Positions 1 through 8,893 of a stretch of DNA of 64,000 nt are shown in pieces. Numbering within the stretch: the first letter of the stretch is position 1; every line of letters starts with the position of its first letter. The notes under the pieces were generated by a model. That model saw nothing but the letters and a program-made list of their open reading frames with translations, did not search any database and was not told where the DNA came from. The position numbers were made by a program, and so were the translations under genes. Source of the stretch: Sphingomonas sp. R647 (GTDB lineage: Bacteria; Pseudomonadota; Alphaproteobacteria; Sphingomonadales; Sphingomonadaceae); contig NZ_JAIQXT010000005.1 in assembly GCF_020177055.1 (NCBI RefSeq), positions 456,470 through 520,469 on the forward strand, in the 5' to 3' direction.

Positions 1-484
1 GGTTGAGCAGCGCCGACACTGCGTCATTGGCCGCGCTGCCAACCGGAGCCGCCAGCCCCGCCCCGCCCGCGCCGATCGCGATGCCGCCGGCCTTGTCCTT
101 GAGCTCGTTGACGATGCGCTGGGCCAGTTTCGGGCCGACGCCATTGGCGCGGGCGACCATCGCTGCGTCGGCGCGGGCGATGGCCGTCTGGACTTCGGCG
201 GGGGAAAGGATCGAGAGGATCGCCAGCGCGACCTTGGCCCCCACCCCCTGCACGCCGGTGAGCAGGCGGAACCAGTCGCGCTCCTCGGCGCTGGCAAAGC
301 CCATCAGGCGGATCGAATCTTCGCTGACCAGCATTTCGGTATGCACGGTGACGAACTCACCGAGTGCGCCCAGAGCCGCAAGCGTGCGGGCCGATGCCCC
401 GACCAGATAGCCGACGCCGTTCACGTCGATCACCGCATGGTCGATGCCGGTGGCGGCGAGGTGCCCGTTGAGATGCGCGATCAT
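1..484 (-). CDS. ruvA: Holliday junction branch-migration protein RuvA (C-terminus off the left edge)
   Basis: RuvA binds four-way DNA junctions and loads the RuvB motor. Reading from the ATG at 484, 161 codons are visible: an OB-fold N-terminal domain (about residues 1-62) and two helix-hairpin-helix motifs, [14 protein letters not shown] (about 77-90) and [12 protein letters not shown] (about 113-124). The C-terminal RuvB-contacting domain has just begun (NDAVSALLN) when the window ends. ruvC lies upstream on the same strand with one opposite-strand gene between. ruvB would be expected to the left but is not visible. Confidence 0.95.
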   Translation of the reverse strand, partial: MIAHLNGHLAATGIDHAVIDVNGVGYLVGASARTLAALGALGEFVTVHTEMLVSEDSIRLMGFASAEERDWFRLLTGVQGVGAKVALAILSILSPAEVQTAIARADAAMVARANGVGPKLAQRIVNELKDKAGGIAIGAGGAGLAAPVGSAANDAVSALLN

Positions 485-594
485 GGTTGGGACATAAGCG
501 GAACGGGAGGCTCTAGCAAAGCGCAAAAGCGGCGTTGCACGCGCGAAGCCAATCGCTAGGCTGGCCCGGGGAACTATCTGGGGGAAATCACATC

Positions 595-1002
595 ATGGCG
601 TTCTGGAATGTCGATCTGACGACCGAGGACGGAGCGTTGGGGGCGACGGGCAACGGGGCCTATGCCTGTTTCATCGCCGCCATATTGACCGCGATCAGCG
701 CGTTTTTCCTTGGCGGGATGACGTCGGACATGGTCGCGCGCGGGGCGATGGGCGTCATTGCGCTGGTTGCGATCGGACTGTTCGTCGTCACCGGATTGCG
801 GCTGCGCAGCGGCAAGGGCGCGTTCTGGGGCAGCGTGACGGTGGCGTGGCTGGGCCTGGAAGTGCTGGGCAAGCTGCTCGCCTTGAGCATCCCGGGGCTC
901 ATCATCAACACCGTTCTGCTGATCGTCCTGATCAACGGCGTGCGCGGCGCATGGGCGTTGCGCCGGGGCGTTGGCGATGATGCCGGTGCCACCTTCGAGT
1001 AA
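595..1002 (+). CDS. small four-helix inner-membrane protein, function unknown
   Basis: A 135-residue protein with four predicted membrane helices (about residues 22-41, 47-66, 77-97 and 100-117) and a short charged C-terminal tail. No catalytic motif is recognisable. I start it at the ATG at 595 because a purine-rich GGGGGA lies about 9 bases upstream; a longer in-frame ATG at 535 has no such site and adds an unlikely arginine-rich leader. It runs opposite to ruvA and ruvC, between them, so it is probably transcribed from its own promoter in the 485-594 gap. I do not recognise the family. Confidence 0.75.
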   Translation: MAFWNVDLTTEDGALGATGNGAYACFIAAILTAISAFFLGGMTSDMVARGAMGVIALVAIGLFVVTGLRLRSGKGAFWGSVTVAWLGLEVLGKLLALSIPGLIINTVLLIVLINGVRGAWALRRGVGDDAGATFE

Positions 1003-1033
1003 AGCTGCGGATCGATAGCCGGGCGGCGAGCGA

Positions 1034-1531
1034 TCAGGGAATCCGGCGCGCCGTTGCCAAATGGTGCGCGTGGCAGATCGCGACCGCCAGGGCGTCGGCG
1101 GCGTCGGCCCCGGCGATCTTTGCGCCGGGCAGCAGGCGGGCGACCATCGCATGAACCTGCGCCTTTTCCGCAGTGCCAGTACCAACCACCGCCTTCTTGA
1201 CCAGTCGCGGCGCATATTCTCCGACCTCAAGCCCCGCGCGCGCGACCGCGCAGATCGCGACGCCGCGGGCATGGGCGAGCTTCAGCGTCGATTGCGGGTT
1301 GGAGTTGACGAACACCTCCTCGACCGCCGCCCCATCGGGGGCATGATCGGCGACCAGAGCGGCGAGCATCGCGTCGAGATGCGCCAGCCGGCGCGGGAGC
1401 GGCGCCTTTGCGTCGGTCTTGAGCTGGCCATTGGCGATATGGCTAAGGCGGTTGCCCTCGGCGCGGATCAGCCCCCAGCCGGTGGTGCCGAGGCCGGGGT
1501 CGAGACCGAGGATCAGGCGTGACGCGGTCAT
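1034..1531 (-). CDS. ruvC: crossover junction endodeoxyribonuclease RuvC
   Basis: Resolves Holliday junctions by paired nicking. The 165-residue protein has the RNase H-like fold signature: [12 protein letters not shown] with catalytic D11, the [12 protein letters not shown] segment supplying the catalytic Glu (E71 or E72), and [16 protein letters not shown] with D143 and D146. Length is normal for the family. It belongs to the yebC-ruvC-ruvA set on the minus strand, although plus-strand genes separate the three members here. Confidence 0.96.
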   Translation of the reverse strand: MTASRLILGLDPGLGTTGWGLIRAEGNRLSHIANGQLKTDAKAPLPRRLAHLDAMLAALVADHAPDGAAVEEVFVNSNPQSTLKLAHARGVAICAVARAGLEVGEYAPRLVKKAVVGTGTAEKAQVHAMVARLLPGAKIAGADAADALAVAICHAHHLATARRIP

Positions 1532-1672
1532 CGCACCGCCCGGCGCGGCGGGTGCCGTAACGTATTTCTACTGGTTGTCTGACCTCTAACCATTCCCGCG
1601 CCCTAAAAGACAAGTGGACGGTGCGCCAGCCTGTCCCGGCATCGTTGCGTTGCCGCCCTGTCGTTCCGGAGC

Positions 1673-2206
1673 ATGAAAGCGGGTTCCACCGTGTCCAATC
1701 TCGACCAGTTTTTTGCCGAGCATCGCCGCCTGCGGGAGTGCACCGCCGAAATGGCGGCGATTGCCCGCCGGCTCGACCCGCCCGGCGTGGAGGAATTGAA
1801 CGATGCGCGGTGGCGGTTCAGCCGGACGCTGCTGCGCACGCTGACGCTGAAGGACCGGATGGTCTATCCGCGGCTGCGGCTGCATGCCGACCCCGCCGCG
1901 CGCGCCGTCGCCGAGCGCTTCTGCCAGTCCACGACGGCCGATTACGAGCGGTTTGCGGCGCACACCAAACGCTTTCCGCCCGATGTGGTGGTGCGCGACT
2001 GGCGCGCCTATGCGGTCGCGGTTCGGCTGCGCACGGCGGAACTGGTGGACCGGCTCGACCGGGAGGAGCGCGAATTGTTTCCCCTGCTGGACGACGCGCC
2101 GCGGCTGGCGTCGATGCCGTTTTCGCAAGGGACCAACTGGGCAGCCGACGCCTGGCGCATCCGCGCGCTACTGGGGATGGATGCCGCCGACGACCGGGCG
2201 GCGTGA
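1673..2206 (+). CDS. hemerythrin-like (HHE) domain protein with incomplete metal ligands
   Basis: A 177-residue, mostly helical cytosolic protein. AEHRRLRE near H17, AAHTKRF (H97) and EERELFPLL (E131/E132) match the spacing of HHE-type hemerythrin helices, which bind a di-iron centre. The second ligand helix, where family members usually carry H-x-x-x-E before the YP dipeptide, reads LKDRMVYPRL and lacks the histidine, so iron binding is doubtful. The ATG at 1673 is used; a GTG at 1691 is an alternative. It lies between ruvC and yebC on the opposite strand, so its position says little about function. Confidence 0.7.
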   Translation: MKAGSTVSNLDQFFAEHRRLRECTAEMAAIARRLDPPGVEELNDARWRFSRTLLRTLTLKDRMVYPRLRLHADPAARAVAERFCQSTTADYERFAAHTKRFPPDVVVRDWRAYAVAVRLRTAELVDRLDREERELFPLLDDAPRLASMPFSQGTNWAADAWRIRALLGMDAADDRAA

Positions 2207-2250
2207 CTGCGGCTCCTCCCCTGAGACAAGCTCAGAGGAGGAGTGAAAGA

Positions 2251-2994
2251 TCAGCCCAGCTTCGCCATCACCGCGTCGGACACTTCGTAATTGCCCCAGA
2301 CGGTCTGGACGTCGTCATCGTCGTCGAGTGCGTCGATCAGCTTGAACAACGTCGCCGCATCGGCTTCGTCGACCTCGACCATCGTCTGCGGCTTCCACGC
2401 GAGCTTCGCGCCCTCGGCCTCGCCCAGTACGGGTTCGAGCGCCTTGGCCACTTCGTGCAGGTCGGCGTTGGCGGTCCAGATCTCGTGGCCGTCTTCGCTC
2501 GACGTCACGTCCTCCGCGCCCGCCTCAAGTGCGGCCTCGAACACCTTCTCGGCATCCCCGACGCTGGCGGGATAGGTGATCAGGCCGACGCGGTCGAACG
2601 CGTGGCTGACCGATCCGGACGCGCCGAGATTGCCGCCATTCTTGGACACCGCGGTGCGTACGTTGGTGGCGGTGCGGTTGCGGTTGTCGGACAGTGCCTC
2701 GATGATCAGGCTGACGCCGCCGGGGCCGAAGCCCTCATAGCGGATTTCCTCGTAATTCTCGCCGTCGCCCTTGCTCGCCTTGTCGATCGCGCGCTGGATA
2801 TTGTCCTTGGGCATAGACTGCGCCTTGGCGGCGTTGACCGCAGCGCGCAGGCGCGGGTTCATGTCCGGATCGGGCAGGCCCATCTTGGCCGCGACGGTGA
2901 TTTCGCGGCTGAGCTTGCTGAACATGCCCGAGCGCTTCTTATCCTGCGCGCCCTTGCGGTGCATGATGTTCTTGAATTTGGAATGGCCTGCCAT
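2251..2994 (-). CDS. yebC: YebC/PmpR family (TACO1-like) protein
   Basis: A 247-residue member of the YebC family, with the hallmark start [20 protein letters not shown], the central [19 protein letters not shown] segment and an acidic C-terminus. Family members were first described as transcriptional regulators; the mitochondrial homologue TACO1 and recent bacterial work point to relief of ribosome stalling. It sits upstream of ruvC on the same strand, the common bacterial arrangement. Length is typical and the ATG is fixed by the conserved N-terminus. Confidence 0.95.
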   Translation of the reverse strand: MAGHSKFKNIMHRKGAQDKKRSGMFSKLSREITVAAKMGLPDPDMNPRLRAAVNAAKAQSMPKDNIQRAIDKASKGDGENYEEIRYEGFGPGGVSLIIEALSDNRNRTATNVRTAVSKNGGNLGASGSVSHAFDRVGLITYPASVGDAEKVFEAALEAGAEDVTSSEDGHEIWTANADLHEVAKALEPVLGEAEGAKLAWKPQTMVEVDEADAATLFKLIDALDDDDDVQTVWGNYEVSDAVMAKLG

Positions 2995-3080
2995 GGATCG
3001 CTCTTCTGGAATCTGGTGCGGGCGTCTCTAGGGCAAGGGCGGGCTGAGGCGCAACGGCGGTTTTCGCTACGACTAGTCCT

Positions 3081-3187
3081 CGTCACCCCGGCCTTGTGCC
3101 GGGGTCCACTATGCCTCGCGTCCGGCGCTCGAGCCTTTCGCATCGCGCTTGCCTCCCGGTGGACCCCGGCACAAGGCCGGGGTGACG
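3081..3187. repeat. long intergenic inverted repeat (CCCCGG core)
   Basis: Two perfectly complementary 29-base arms (3081-3109 and 3159-3187) beginning CGTCACCCCGGCC flank a 49-base loop. The outer CGTC...GACG ends match the other palindromic repeats in this window, although the core sequence differs. It lies between yebC and the YbjQ-family gene and could act as a transcript-end structure. Confidence 0.85.
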
Positions 3188-3206
3188 ATAACAAGGGACG
3201 CGCCAG

Positions 3207-3533
3207 TTACACCCCGCTGAGCGTCACCGCAGTGCCGGAGGCGGAGACCATCAGCATCGATCCGTTCTTGCCGATCACCTCATAGTCGAAGTCGATGCCG
3301 ATCACGCCGTTCGCTCCCAATGCCCGCGCCTCGTCGCGCAGTTCGTCGAGCGCGGTCTTGCGCGCGTCCTTGAGTGGGCGCTCATAGCTGCCCGATCGAC
3401 CGCCGACGATGTCGCGGATGCCGGCAAACAGATCGCGGAAGATGTTGGCGCCGATGATCACCTCGGCGGTGACGATGCCGTGATAACGGGTGGCGCTGTG
3501 GCCATCGACGGTGCTGGTGGTCGTGAGAATCAT
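3207..3533 (-). CDS. YbjQ family (UPF0145) putative heavy-metal-binding protein
   Basis: A 108-residue protein with the YbjQ fold signature: the start [20 protein letters not shown], the middle [17 protein letters not shown], and [18 protein letters not shown]. Family members form small oligomers and are annotated as heavy-metal-binding from structure, but their cellular role is unknown. Length matches the family (about 105 residues). The gene stands alone, with a palindromic repeat on each side. Confidence 0.88.
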   Translation of the reverse strand: MILTTTSTVDGHSATRYHGIVTAEVIIGANIFRDLFAGIRDIVGGRSGSYERPLKDARKTALDELRDEARALGANGVIGIDFDYEVIGKNGSMLMVSASGTAVTLSGV

Positions 3534-3605
3534 GCGGGCCTCCTGGAGTGAGGCCGCATGTTAGGGCGGCGGGGTGTGGGGCGGCAATGCCCCGCCCGCC
3601 ACCAC

Positions 3606-3692
3606 CGTCGCCCCGGGCTTGACCCGGGGCCGGGCTGCCTTTCTTCGGCGGAGGAAGAAGAAGCCCTGTCCCGGGTCAAGCCCGGGACGACG
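3606..3692. repeat. family A palindromic repeat, copy 1
   Basis: The left arm CGTCGCCCCGGGCTTGACCC (from 3606) and the right arm ending at 3692 are complementary over about 23 bases. The roughly 40-base spacer contains a second nested pairing between a pyrimidine-rich and a GAAGAAGAAG-type segment. The same element recurs at 8718, 11006 and 11485, and in diverged form at 41772. Confidence 0.9.
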
Positions 3693-3711
3693 AGAAGATG
3701 GCGTAGCGCGC

Positions 3712-3951
3712 TTACTGCATCCCCAGCGCGGCACGGTAGACTTCGAGCAGCGCGTCCTGCTCGTCGAGCTGGTGCTTCTCCATCTTCCGCAGGCGGATGA
3801 TCGTGCGCATGATCTTGGCGTCGAACCCGGTCGCCTTGGCCTCACCATAGACGTCCTTGATGTCGTCGCTGATGCCCTTTTTTTCTTCTTCCAGCCGCTC
3901 GATCCGCTCGATCAGAAGGCGCAGCTGCTCGGCCGAAATCGAGTCGCTCAT
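3712..3951 (-). CDS. GapR-like nucleoid-associated protein (DUF2312)
   Basis: A 79-residue, highly charged helical protein matching DUF2312, the family of Caulobacter GapR, which binds overtwisted AT-rich DNA and aids replication and topoisomerases. The coiled coil [18 protein letters not shown] and the signature [20 protein letters not shown] are clear. The start is the ATG at 3951, with GGAGCGGG just upstream; a longer in-frame start at 4053 adds a low-complexity leader without a ribosome site. The S41 peptidase gene lies upstream on the same strand. Confidence 0.9.
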   Translation of the reverse strand: MSDSISAEQLRLLIERIERLEEEKKGISDDIKDVYGEAKATGFDAKIMRTIIRLRKMEKHQLDEQDALLEVYRAALGMQ

Positions 3952-4053
3952 ATCCCGCTCCATACATGGTGAACGGGCGCGTTTAGCGGCTGTGCCGGGG
4001 GGTGCAAGGGGGCGGCGCACACGCGCTGTGGATAGCGCCGCCGCCCCGGCCAT

Positions 4054-5169
4054 TCAGCGCTTGCCGGGCTGGCGGCGCTCCATCGGCCCGGTGGGCATGT
4101 GCGATGCGGAGAGTTTTTCGGCTTCCGCGGTGGAGACGCCCTCCCGCACCAGCGCCTCATACAGCGCACGCTCGGGGGCGACCGCGACATCGGGCTTGAT
4201 CCCGACCTGCTCCCAGCCATCGCCGCCTGGGAAATAGCTGCGCCCGACCGGGATGAACGCTGAATAGCCCCCGCCCAGCGGCGCAGTGCCGCCATAATGG
4301 CCCGCCCCCGCCGTGGTCGCGCCGATCAGCGTTGCCCGCTTCGTCCCCTTGAACACCGATGCGAGATGTTCGGCGGCGGACGCGGTGCGCGGCGAGGTGA
4401 GGTAATAGATCTTCGTTTTCGCCCACGGGCTTGCCGGGCTGGACGGGGTCACACGATGCTCCACCCGGGCCAGTTCTGCCGGCGCGTCCACCTTGACCAG
4501 CGAGCGGAACGGCAGCGCCCCCGCCCCTTCGGCGAACGACACGCGGGTATCCATCACCATCACCGCCTGCGCCTTGTCGAAGATGCGCGGGAACATGACG
4601 TCCATTTCGTCCAGCCCGCCGCCGCGATGCGTGCGTGCATCGATGATCAGCGTTTTGGCTCCGGCATACTGGTCGAGAAAGGCGGTGAACGCCTTGAGCG
4701 TCTCGGGCTGGCCGAAAAAGCCGTTGAAGCGAACATAGGCGATGCCGGGCGCGATCATACCCGCCTGTTCCATCGGCGCGGGTGGAAGCGGGGCATTGCC
4801 GATCTTTTGCTGGGTCGAGGGCTGGCCGACGCGCTGCGACTGCGGGCCACCGGGCGCAAACATGGCGAGATGACCGTCAGGGGCGATCGCCTGAAGGTCA
4901 GCGGTGACCGCCATGGCCAGCGCATAGCCGTCGGCCGCGCCGTCATAGCCGCCCGCCGCAAGCTTCGCGCGCAGGGCTGCGGCGTAGCGTTTGGCGGTGT
5001 CGGGAAACACGAAGTTCTTCTCCAGCTCGTCCGCCAGAGTCGCCACCGCAGCCTTGGCCGCAGCGGTGTCATAAGCGGGCGCCGCAGCCGGGGCCGGCGC
5101 GTCGCTTTGCGCCATCGCCACCGGTGCCATTGCCGCCAGAATCACCGCCGCCATCACTTCCTTACGCAT
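4054..5169 (-). CDS. exported S41 family (C-terminal processing/IRBP-like) peptidase
   Basis: A 371-residue protein with a signal peptide (MRKEVMAAVILAAMAPVAMA, cleavage after about residue 20). The helical N-terminal part (LADELEKNFVFPDTAKRYA) resembles the domain preceding S41 catalytic domains of the IRBP type. The catalytic segment is LTSPRTASAAEHLAS with S264 as likely nucleophile, followed by GATTAGAGHYGG. No PDZ domain is evident. The ATG at 5169 is preferred over an in-frame GTG/TTG at 5217 because GGAGAG precedes it and the signal peptide then starts properly. It is divergent from the Lrp-type regulator. Periplasmic proteolysis is likely; the substrate is unknown. Confidence 0.88.
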   Translation of the reverse strand: MRKEVMAAVILAAMAPVAMAQSDAPAPAAAPAYDTAAAKAAVATLADELEKNFVFPDTAKRYAAALRAKLAAGGYDGAADGYALAMAVTADLQAIAPDGHLAMFAPGGPQSQRVGQPSTQQKIGNAPLPPAPMEQAGMIAPGIAYVRFNGFFGQPETLKAFTAFLDQYAGAKTLIIDARTHRGGGLDEMDVMFPRIFDKAQAVMVMDTRVSFAEGAGALPFRSLVKVDAPAELARVEHRVTPSSPASPWAKTKIYYLTSPRTASAAEHLASVFKGTKRATLIGATTAGAGHYGGTAPLGGGYSAFIPVGRSYFPGGDGWEQVGIKPDVAVAPERALYEALVREGVSTAEAEKLSASHMPTGPMERRQPGKR

Positions 5170-5286
5170 CAAGTCTCTCCGTCGTGGATCACGGTGAGTG
5201 TTATACTTGACCAACACGCCTTTTGCAGCCGATGGTGACGCGCTACGTGCCGAAAATCGTCATCTCGGAGGGAGTTCGCGCCGGAC

Positions 5287-5769
5287 ATGAGCAAGCTCGA
5301 CGCCTTTGATATTCAGCTGCTCAACCTGCTCCAGAGCGATTCGCTCGCGACCGCAGAGACGCTGGCGCAGTCGGTGCCGCTGTCGGCGTCCGCAGTAACG
5401 CGGCGGGTGCGGCGGTTGCGGAGCGAAGGGTTCATCGCGGCGGATGTCGCCATGCTCGCGCCGAAGCTGACCGCGCGACGGCTACGCGCGCTGGTGCGGG
5501 TGCAGGTGCATGAGCATGCTGAGGAGCGCGGGATCGCGGCGCTGCGCGCGTCGCTGGCAGCGGAGGATGCGGTGCAGATGATTCTGGATGTCGCGGGGGC
5601 GGACGATCTCGCCGTGCTGGTCTGCGTGCGCGACATGGCGGACTATAACGCGCTGGCCGAGCGGCTGTTTCAGGACGATCCGGCGGTCCGCCGCTACGAA
5701 ACGAGCTTCATCAAGCGCGTGCACAAACAAAGCGCGGCGGTGATGCTGAAACCCGGCGATGTCGAGTGA
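5287..5769 (+). CDS. Lrp/AsnC family transcriptional regulator
   Basis: A 160-residue protein with an N-terminal winged helix-turn-helix (LDAFDIQLLNLLQSDS, then SASAVTRRVRRLRSEGFI) and a C-terminal RAM/AsnC ligand-binding domain ending in FIKRVHKQSAAVML. Such proteins form octamers that sense amino acids. It is transcribed away from the S41 peptidase gene, from which 117 bases separate it, so control of that gene or itself is plausible. The effector cannot be read from sequence. Confidence 0.93.
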   Translation: MSKLDAFDIQLLNLLQSDSLATAETLAQSVPLSASAVTRRVRRLRSEGFIAADVAMLAPKLTARRLRALVRVQVHEHAEERGIAALRASLAAEDAVQMILDVAGADDLAVLVCVRDMADYNALAERLFQDDPAVRRYETSFIKRVHKQSAAVMLKPGDVE

Positions 5770-5795
5770 GAGGGGGATGGCCACCCTGTGAGGGG

Positions 5796-5872
<77 letters not shown>

Positions 5873-5916
5873 ATGACCCTGGCACCGAAGCGCCGTCCCT
5901 TGCGAGAGCGCGGCAC

Positions 5917-7179
5917 CTAAACGGGCGGGTCGGGGCTGTCAACACCGGTTTCGCGCATAAATTGCGCACGCGGCGCAGACGGGTTGCCGCGCGCCACCAA
6001 CGTGCCGTGTTCGAACAGGAATCCGGCGATATCGGGCTTGCCCGCAGCGTTGAGCACGGTCTGGATGATGATCAGCAGCGGCACCGCGAGCAGCGCGCCG
6101 GGCGTCCCCCACACCCAGCCCCAGAAGGACAGCGAGATCAGAATCATGATCGGGTTGATCGTCAGCCGCCGCCCGACCACCAATGGCGTGACCACATTCG
6201 CCTCGATGATATGCAGCACGACCATGATCGCGGCCGGCAGCAGCGCGGTCCACACGTCCTGAAACGTCATCAGCCCGCCCACCGCGAGGAATCCGGCGGC
6301 GAAGATCGGCCCGAGATAGGGGATGTAGTTGAGCAGCGCGACGATGCCGCCCCACATCAGCGGCGTCGGCATCCCGATCAGCCACAGCGCCCCCGCCACC
6401 AGCAGCCCCAGCGTCACATTGATCAGCGTGATCGTGCCGAGATAGGCCGAGGTGTCGTCGACCACGTCCTGAATCACCCGCGCGGTCGCCATCGCGCCGC
6501 CAAAGCTGGTGCGGCTGGTAATCGCGTTGCGCCGCAACCGGGTCCAGCCCGACAGGAAGAAATAGATGACGAGGACCGCGAAAAACATTTCGATGAACGC
6601 GGTCGGCGCGCTGGTCGCGGCAAGCTCGAGAATCGAGCGCGGCGGCGCCTGCCCTGCGGTCTCGGCCGGCTGGATCGGACGTGATTGCGCCAGATCCTGG
6701 ATCGTCTTGTTCACGAAGGTTTCGAAGTTCGAATAAAAGTCGATCAGCGGCTTCACGTTCGACTGAATGTTGTCGATTCGCTCGGGAAGGATCGACAGCC
6801 AGCCCCAGGCGGGCACGACGATCGACGCCAGCGCAGCATTGGCCGCCGTCAGGAACAGCAACAGGCAGATCAGCGCAGCGAGCGGCGCGGGCACGCGGTG
6901 CCGCTCGAGCCACTCAAGAATCGGGACCAGCGCAATCGCGATGACAATCGCGGCGGTCAGCGGCAGGAAGAAGGGCGACCCGGTCTTCAGCGCGAACGGA
7001 ATCGCGAGGACGAGGCCGATCCCAGCCATCAGCGTCAGCCCGGCGAGCAGGCGGTCGCGGCGATTCTCCGCCTCGGTCTCGTGATCGGCGGGTGGCACGA
7101 CAGGGACGAAGTGATGCGTCGAGTCGGGCGTATCGCCCTCCCCTCCGCTGCGCCGATCGTTCCCTAAACCCTCGTCCAC
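5917..7179 (-). CDS. AI-2E family (PerM-like) membrane permease
   Basis: About 420 residues with a hydrophilic N-terminal tail, two early membrane helices (LLAGLTLMAGIGLVLAIPFA and the next), a long soluble segment (PERIDNIQSNVKPLIDFYSN) and a C-terminal helix cluster with the family motif NYIPYLGPIFAAGFLA. Members transport varied solutes; few export AI-2 itself. Two GTG codons could start it: 7179, with GAGAGG eight bases upstream, is preferred over 7188. It is divergent from the glycerol kinase gene with about 70 bases between. Confidence 0.88.
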   Translation of the reverse strand: MDEGLGNDRRSGGEGDTPDSTHHFVPVVPPADHETEAENRRDRLLAGLTLMAGIGLVLAIPFALKTGSPFFLPLTAAIVIAIALVPILEWLERHRVPAPLAALICLLLFLTAANAALASIVVPAWGWLSILPERIDNIQSNVKPLIDFYSNFETFVNKTIQDLAQSRPIQPAETAGQAPPRSILELAATSAPTAFIEMFFAVLVIYFFLSGWTRLRRNAITSRTSFGGAMATARVIQDVVDDTSAYLGTITLINVTLGLLVAGALWLIGMPTPLMWGGIVALLNYIPYLGPIFAAGFLAVGGLMTFQDVWTALLPAAIMVVLHIIEANVVTPLVVGRRLTINPIMILISLSFWGWVWGTPGALLAVPLLIIIQTVLNAAGKPDIAGFLFEHGTLVARGNPSAPRAQFMRETGVDSPDPPV

Positions 7180-7247
7180 GTGCTTCACCTCTCAACCGAA
7201 TCCTAGCGCGATTTGCGCAGCTTGTAATCCTCGCTAACCTGCGCGCC

Positions 7248-8708
7248 ATGGGAGAGATTTTGCTGGTCATCGACGAGGGGACGACCTCGACCCGCGCGAT
7301 GCTGTTCGCCCCGGATGGTCGCTGCCTCGACAGCATCGCGGTTCCGCTGCTGCAATCCTATCCGCGCGCAGGATGGGTCGAGCACGACCCCGAGCAGATC
7401 TGGGCCGAAACCGCCAATTGCGCCGCGACGATGATCGAGCGTGCAGGCGGGCCGGACGCAATCGCCGCGATCGGCATCACCAACCAGCGCGAGACGATCG
7501 TCTTCTGGGACAAGGAGACCGGGCAACCGCTCGCCCCGGCGATCGTGTGGCAGGACCGCCGCAGCGCTGAGCTGTGCCGCAGCCTCAAGGAACGCGGCGA
7601 GGAGCCGGGGGTGCAGGCGCGCACCGGCCTGTTGCTCGACCCCTATTTCAGCGGGACCAAGATCGCCTGGGCGATGGCCAACTGGCCACAGCTGCGCGAG
7701 GCCGGCGACCGGCTGGCGATCGGGACGGTCGAAAGCTGGCTGGTGTGGAAATTGACGGGCGGGTTGCACGTCAGCGATGCGACCAATGCGTCGCGCACCT
7801 TGCTGATGGGCCTTGGCAGCGGCGGCTGGAGCGACGGGCTGCTCGACCTGTTCGACTGCCCGCGCGGCGCGCTGCCCGAGATTGTCGACTGCGCGGGGAT
7901 GTTCGGCGAGACGACGCTGTTCGGCGGCCGCATCCCGATCTGCGGGCTGGCCGGTGACCAGCAGGCGGCGACGATCGGGCAGACGTGCCTGGCGCCGGGC
8001 GAGACCAAGGCGACCTATGGCACCGGCGCGTTCGTGCTGACCAATGCCGGCGAGCGCCAGCCGACGTCGCGCCACCGGCTGCTCTCGACCGTGCTGTGCC
8101 AGCTCGACGGCAAGCGCACCTATGCGATCGAAGGGTCGGTGTTCGTCGCGGGCAGCGTGGTCAAATGGCTGCGCGATTCGCTCGGCCTGATTACGGACGC
8201 GCGCGAGACCGAGGCGCTCGCGCGCAGCGTCGCCGACAATGGCGGCGTGTATTTCGTCCCCGCTCTGTCGGGGCTCGGCGCACCATGGTGGGAGCCGGAA
8301 GCGCGCGGGGCGATCAGCGGGCTAAGCCTCGCCAGCGGCAAGGCGCATGTCGTACGCGCCGCGCTCGAGGCAATGGCGCACCAGAGCCACGACCTGAAGA
8401 CAGCCTTCGCCGCCGATGGCTGCGACTGGTCGCGGCTGCGGATCGATGGCGGGATGGTCGCAAATGACTGGATCGCGCAGGATCTCGCCGATGTACTCGG
8501 CGTGACGGTCGAGCGGCCGGCGTTCACCGAGACGACCGCGCTGGGCGCCGCGATGCTGGCGGGCGTAGGCTGCGGGCTGTTTTCCGGGCTGGAGGAGGCT
8601 GCAGCGATGCGCGGGCGGGTCGAGATGTTCGAGCCGGCGATGGATGGCGATGCGCGGGAGGCGCGGCTTGCGGGTTGGAAGAAGGCGGTCGCGGGGGTTC
8701 TAACCTAA
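7248..8708 (+). CDS. glpK: glycerol kinase
   Basis: A FGGY-family kinase of 486 residues that phosphorylates glycerol to glycerol 3-phosphate. Diagnostic segments are LLVIDEGTTSTRAMLF (phosphate loop 1), GITNQRETIVFWD, IVWQDRR, GTKIAWAM, GLAGDQQAATIGQ with the catalytic Asp, and YGTGAFVLTNAG. Length is normal (about 500). The start is the ATG at 7248 before GEILLVIDEG. No glpF or glpD is adjacent, so it is a stand-alone gene divergent from the permease gene. It ends just before a family A repeat. Confidence 0.95.
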   Translation: MGEILLVIDEGTTSTRAMLFAPDGRCLDSIAVPLLQSYPRAGWVEHDPEQIWAETANCAATMIERAGGPDAIAAIGITNQRETIVFWDKETGQPLAPAIVWQDRRSAELCRSLKERGEEPGVQARTGLLLDPYFSGTKIAWAMANWPQLREAGDRLAIGTVESWLVWKLTGGLHVSDATNASRTLLMGLGSGGWSDGLLDLFDCPRGALPEIVDCAGMFGETTLFGGRIPICGLAGDQQAATIGQTCLAPGETKATYGTGAFVLTNAGERQPTSRHRLLSTVLCQLDGKRTYAIEGSVFVAGSVVKWLRDSLGLITDARETEALARSVADNGGVYFVPALSGLGAPWWEPEARGAISGLSLASGKAHVVRAALEAMAHQSHDLKTAFAADGCDWSRLRIDGGMVANDWIAQDLADVLGVTVERPAFTETTALGAAMLAGVGCGLFSGLEEAAAMRGRVEMFEPAMDGDAREARLAGWKKAVAGVLT

Positions 8709-8717
8709 ACCCTCCCC

Positions 8718-8806
8718 CGTCGCCCCGGGCTTGACCCGGGGCTGGGCTTTTCTTGGCCAGCGCTGAGAAAGAAGAAGCCCGGTCCCGGGTCAAGCCCGGG
8801 ACGACG
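8718..8806. repeat. family A palindromic repeat, copy 2
   Basis: Arms starting CGTCGCCCCGGGCTTGACCC (8718) and ending CCCGGGACGACG (8806), with the shared inner segments GGGCTTTTCTTGG and GAAGAAGCCC. It lies ten bases after the glpK stop and may form its transcript end. Confidence 0.9.
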
Positions 8807-8893
8807 AAGAATGTTGTTCGCCCGCGATTGCGCCCCCTCCCGTCAACCGTTATGGTTACACAATACACTATCGTGCCTCGGGGGAATTTTCGT

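Noticed and set aside
3081..3692. Clustered palindromes as a CRISPR array
   Set aside because: Copies are dispersed over the whole window, are long hairpins rather than short direct repeats, and no cas gene is present.
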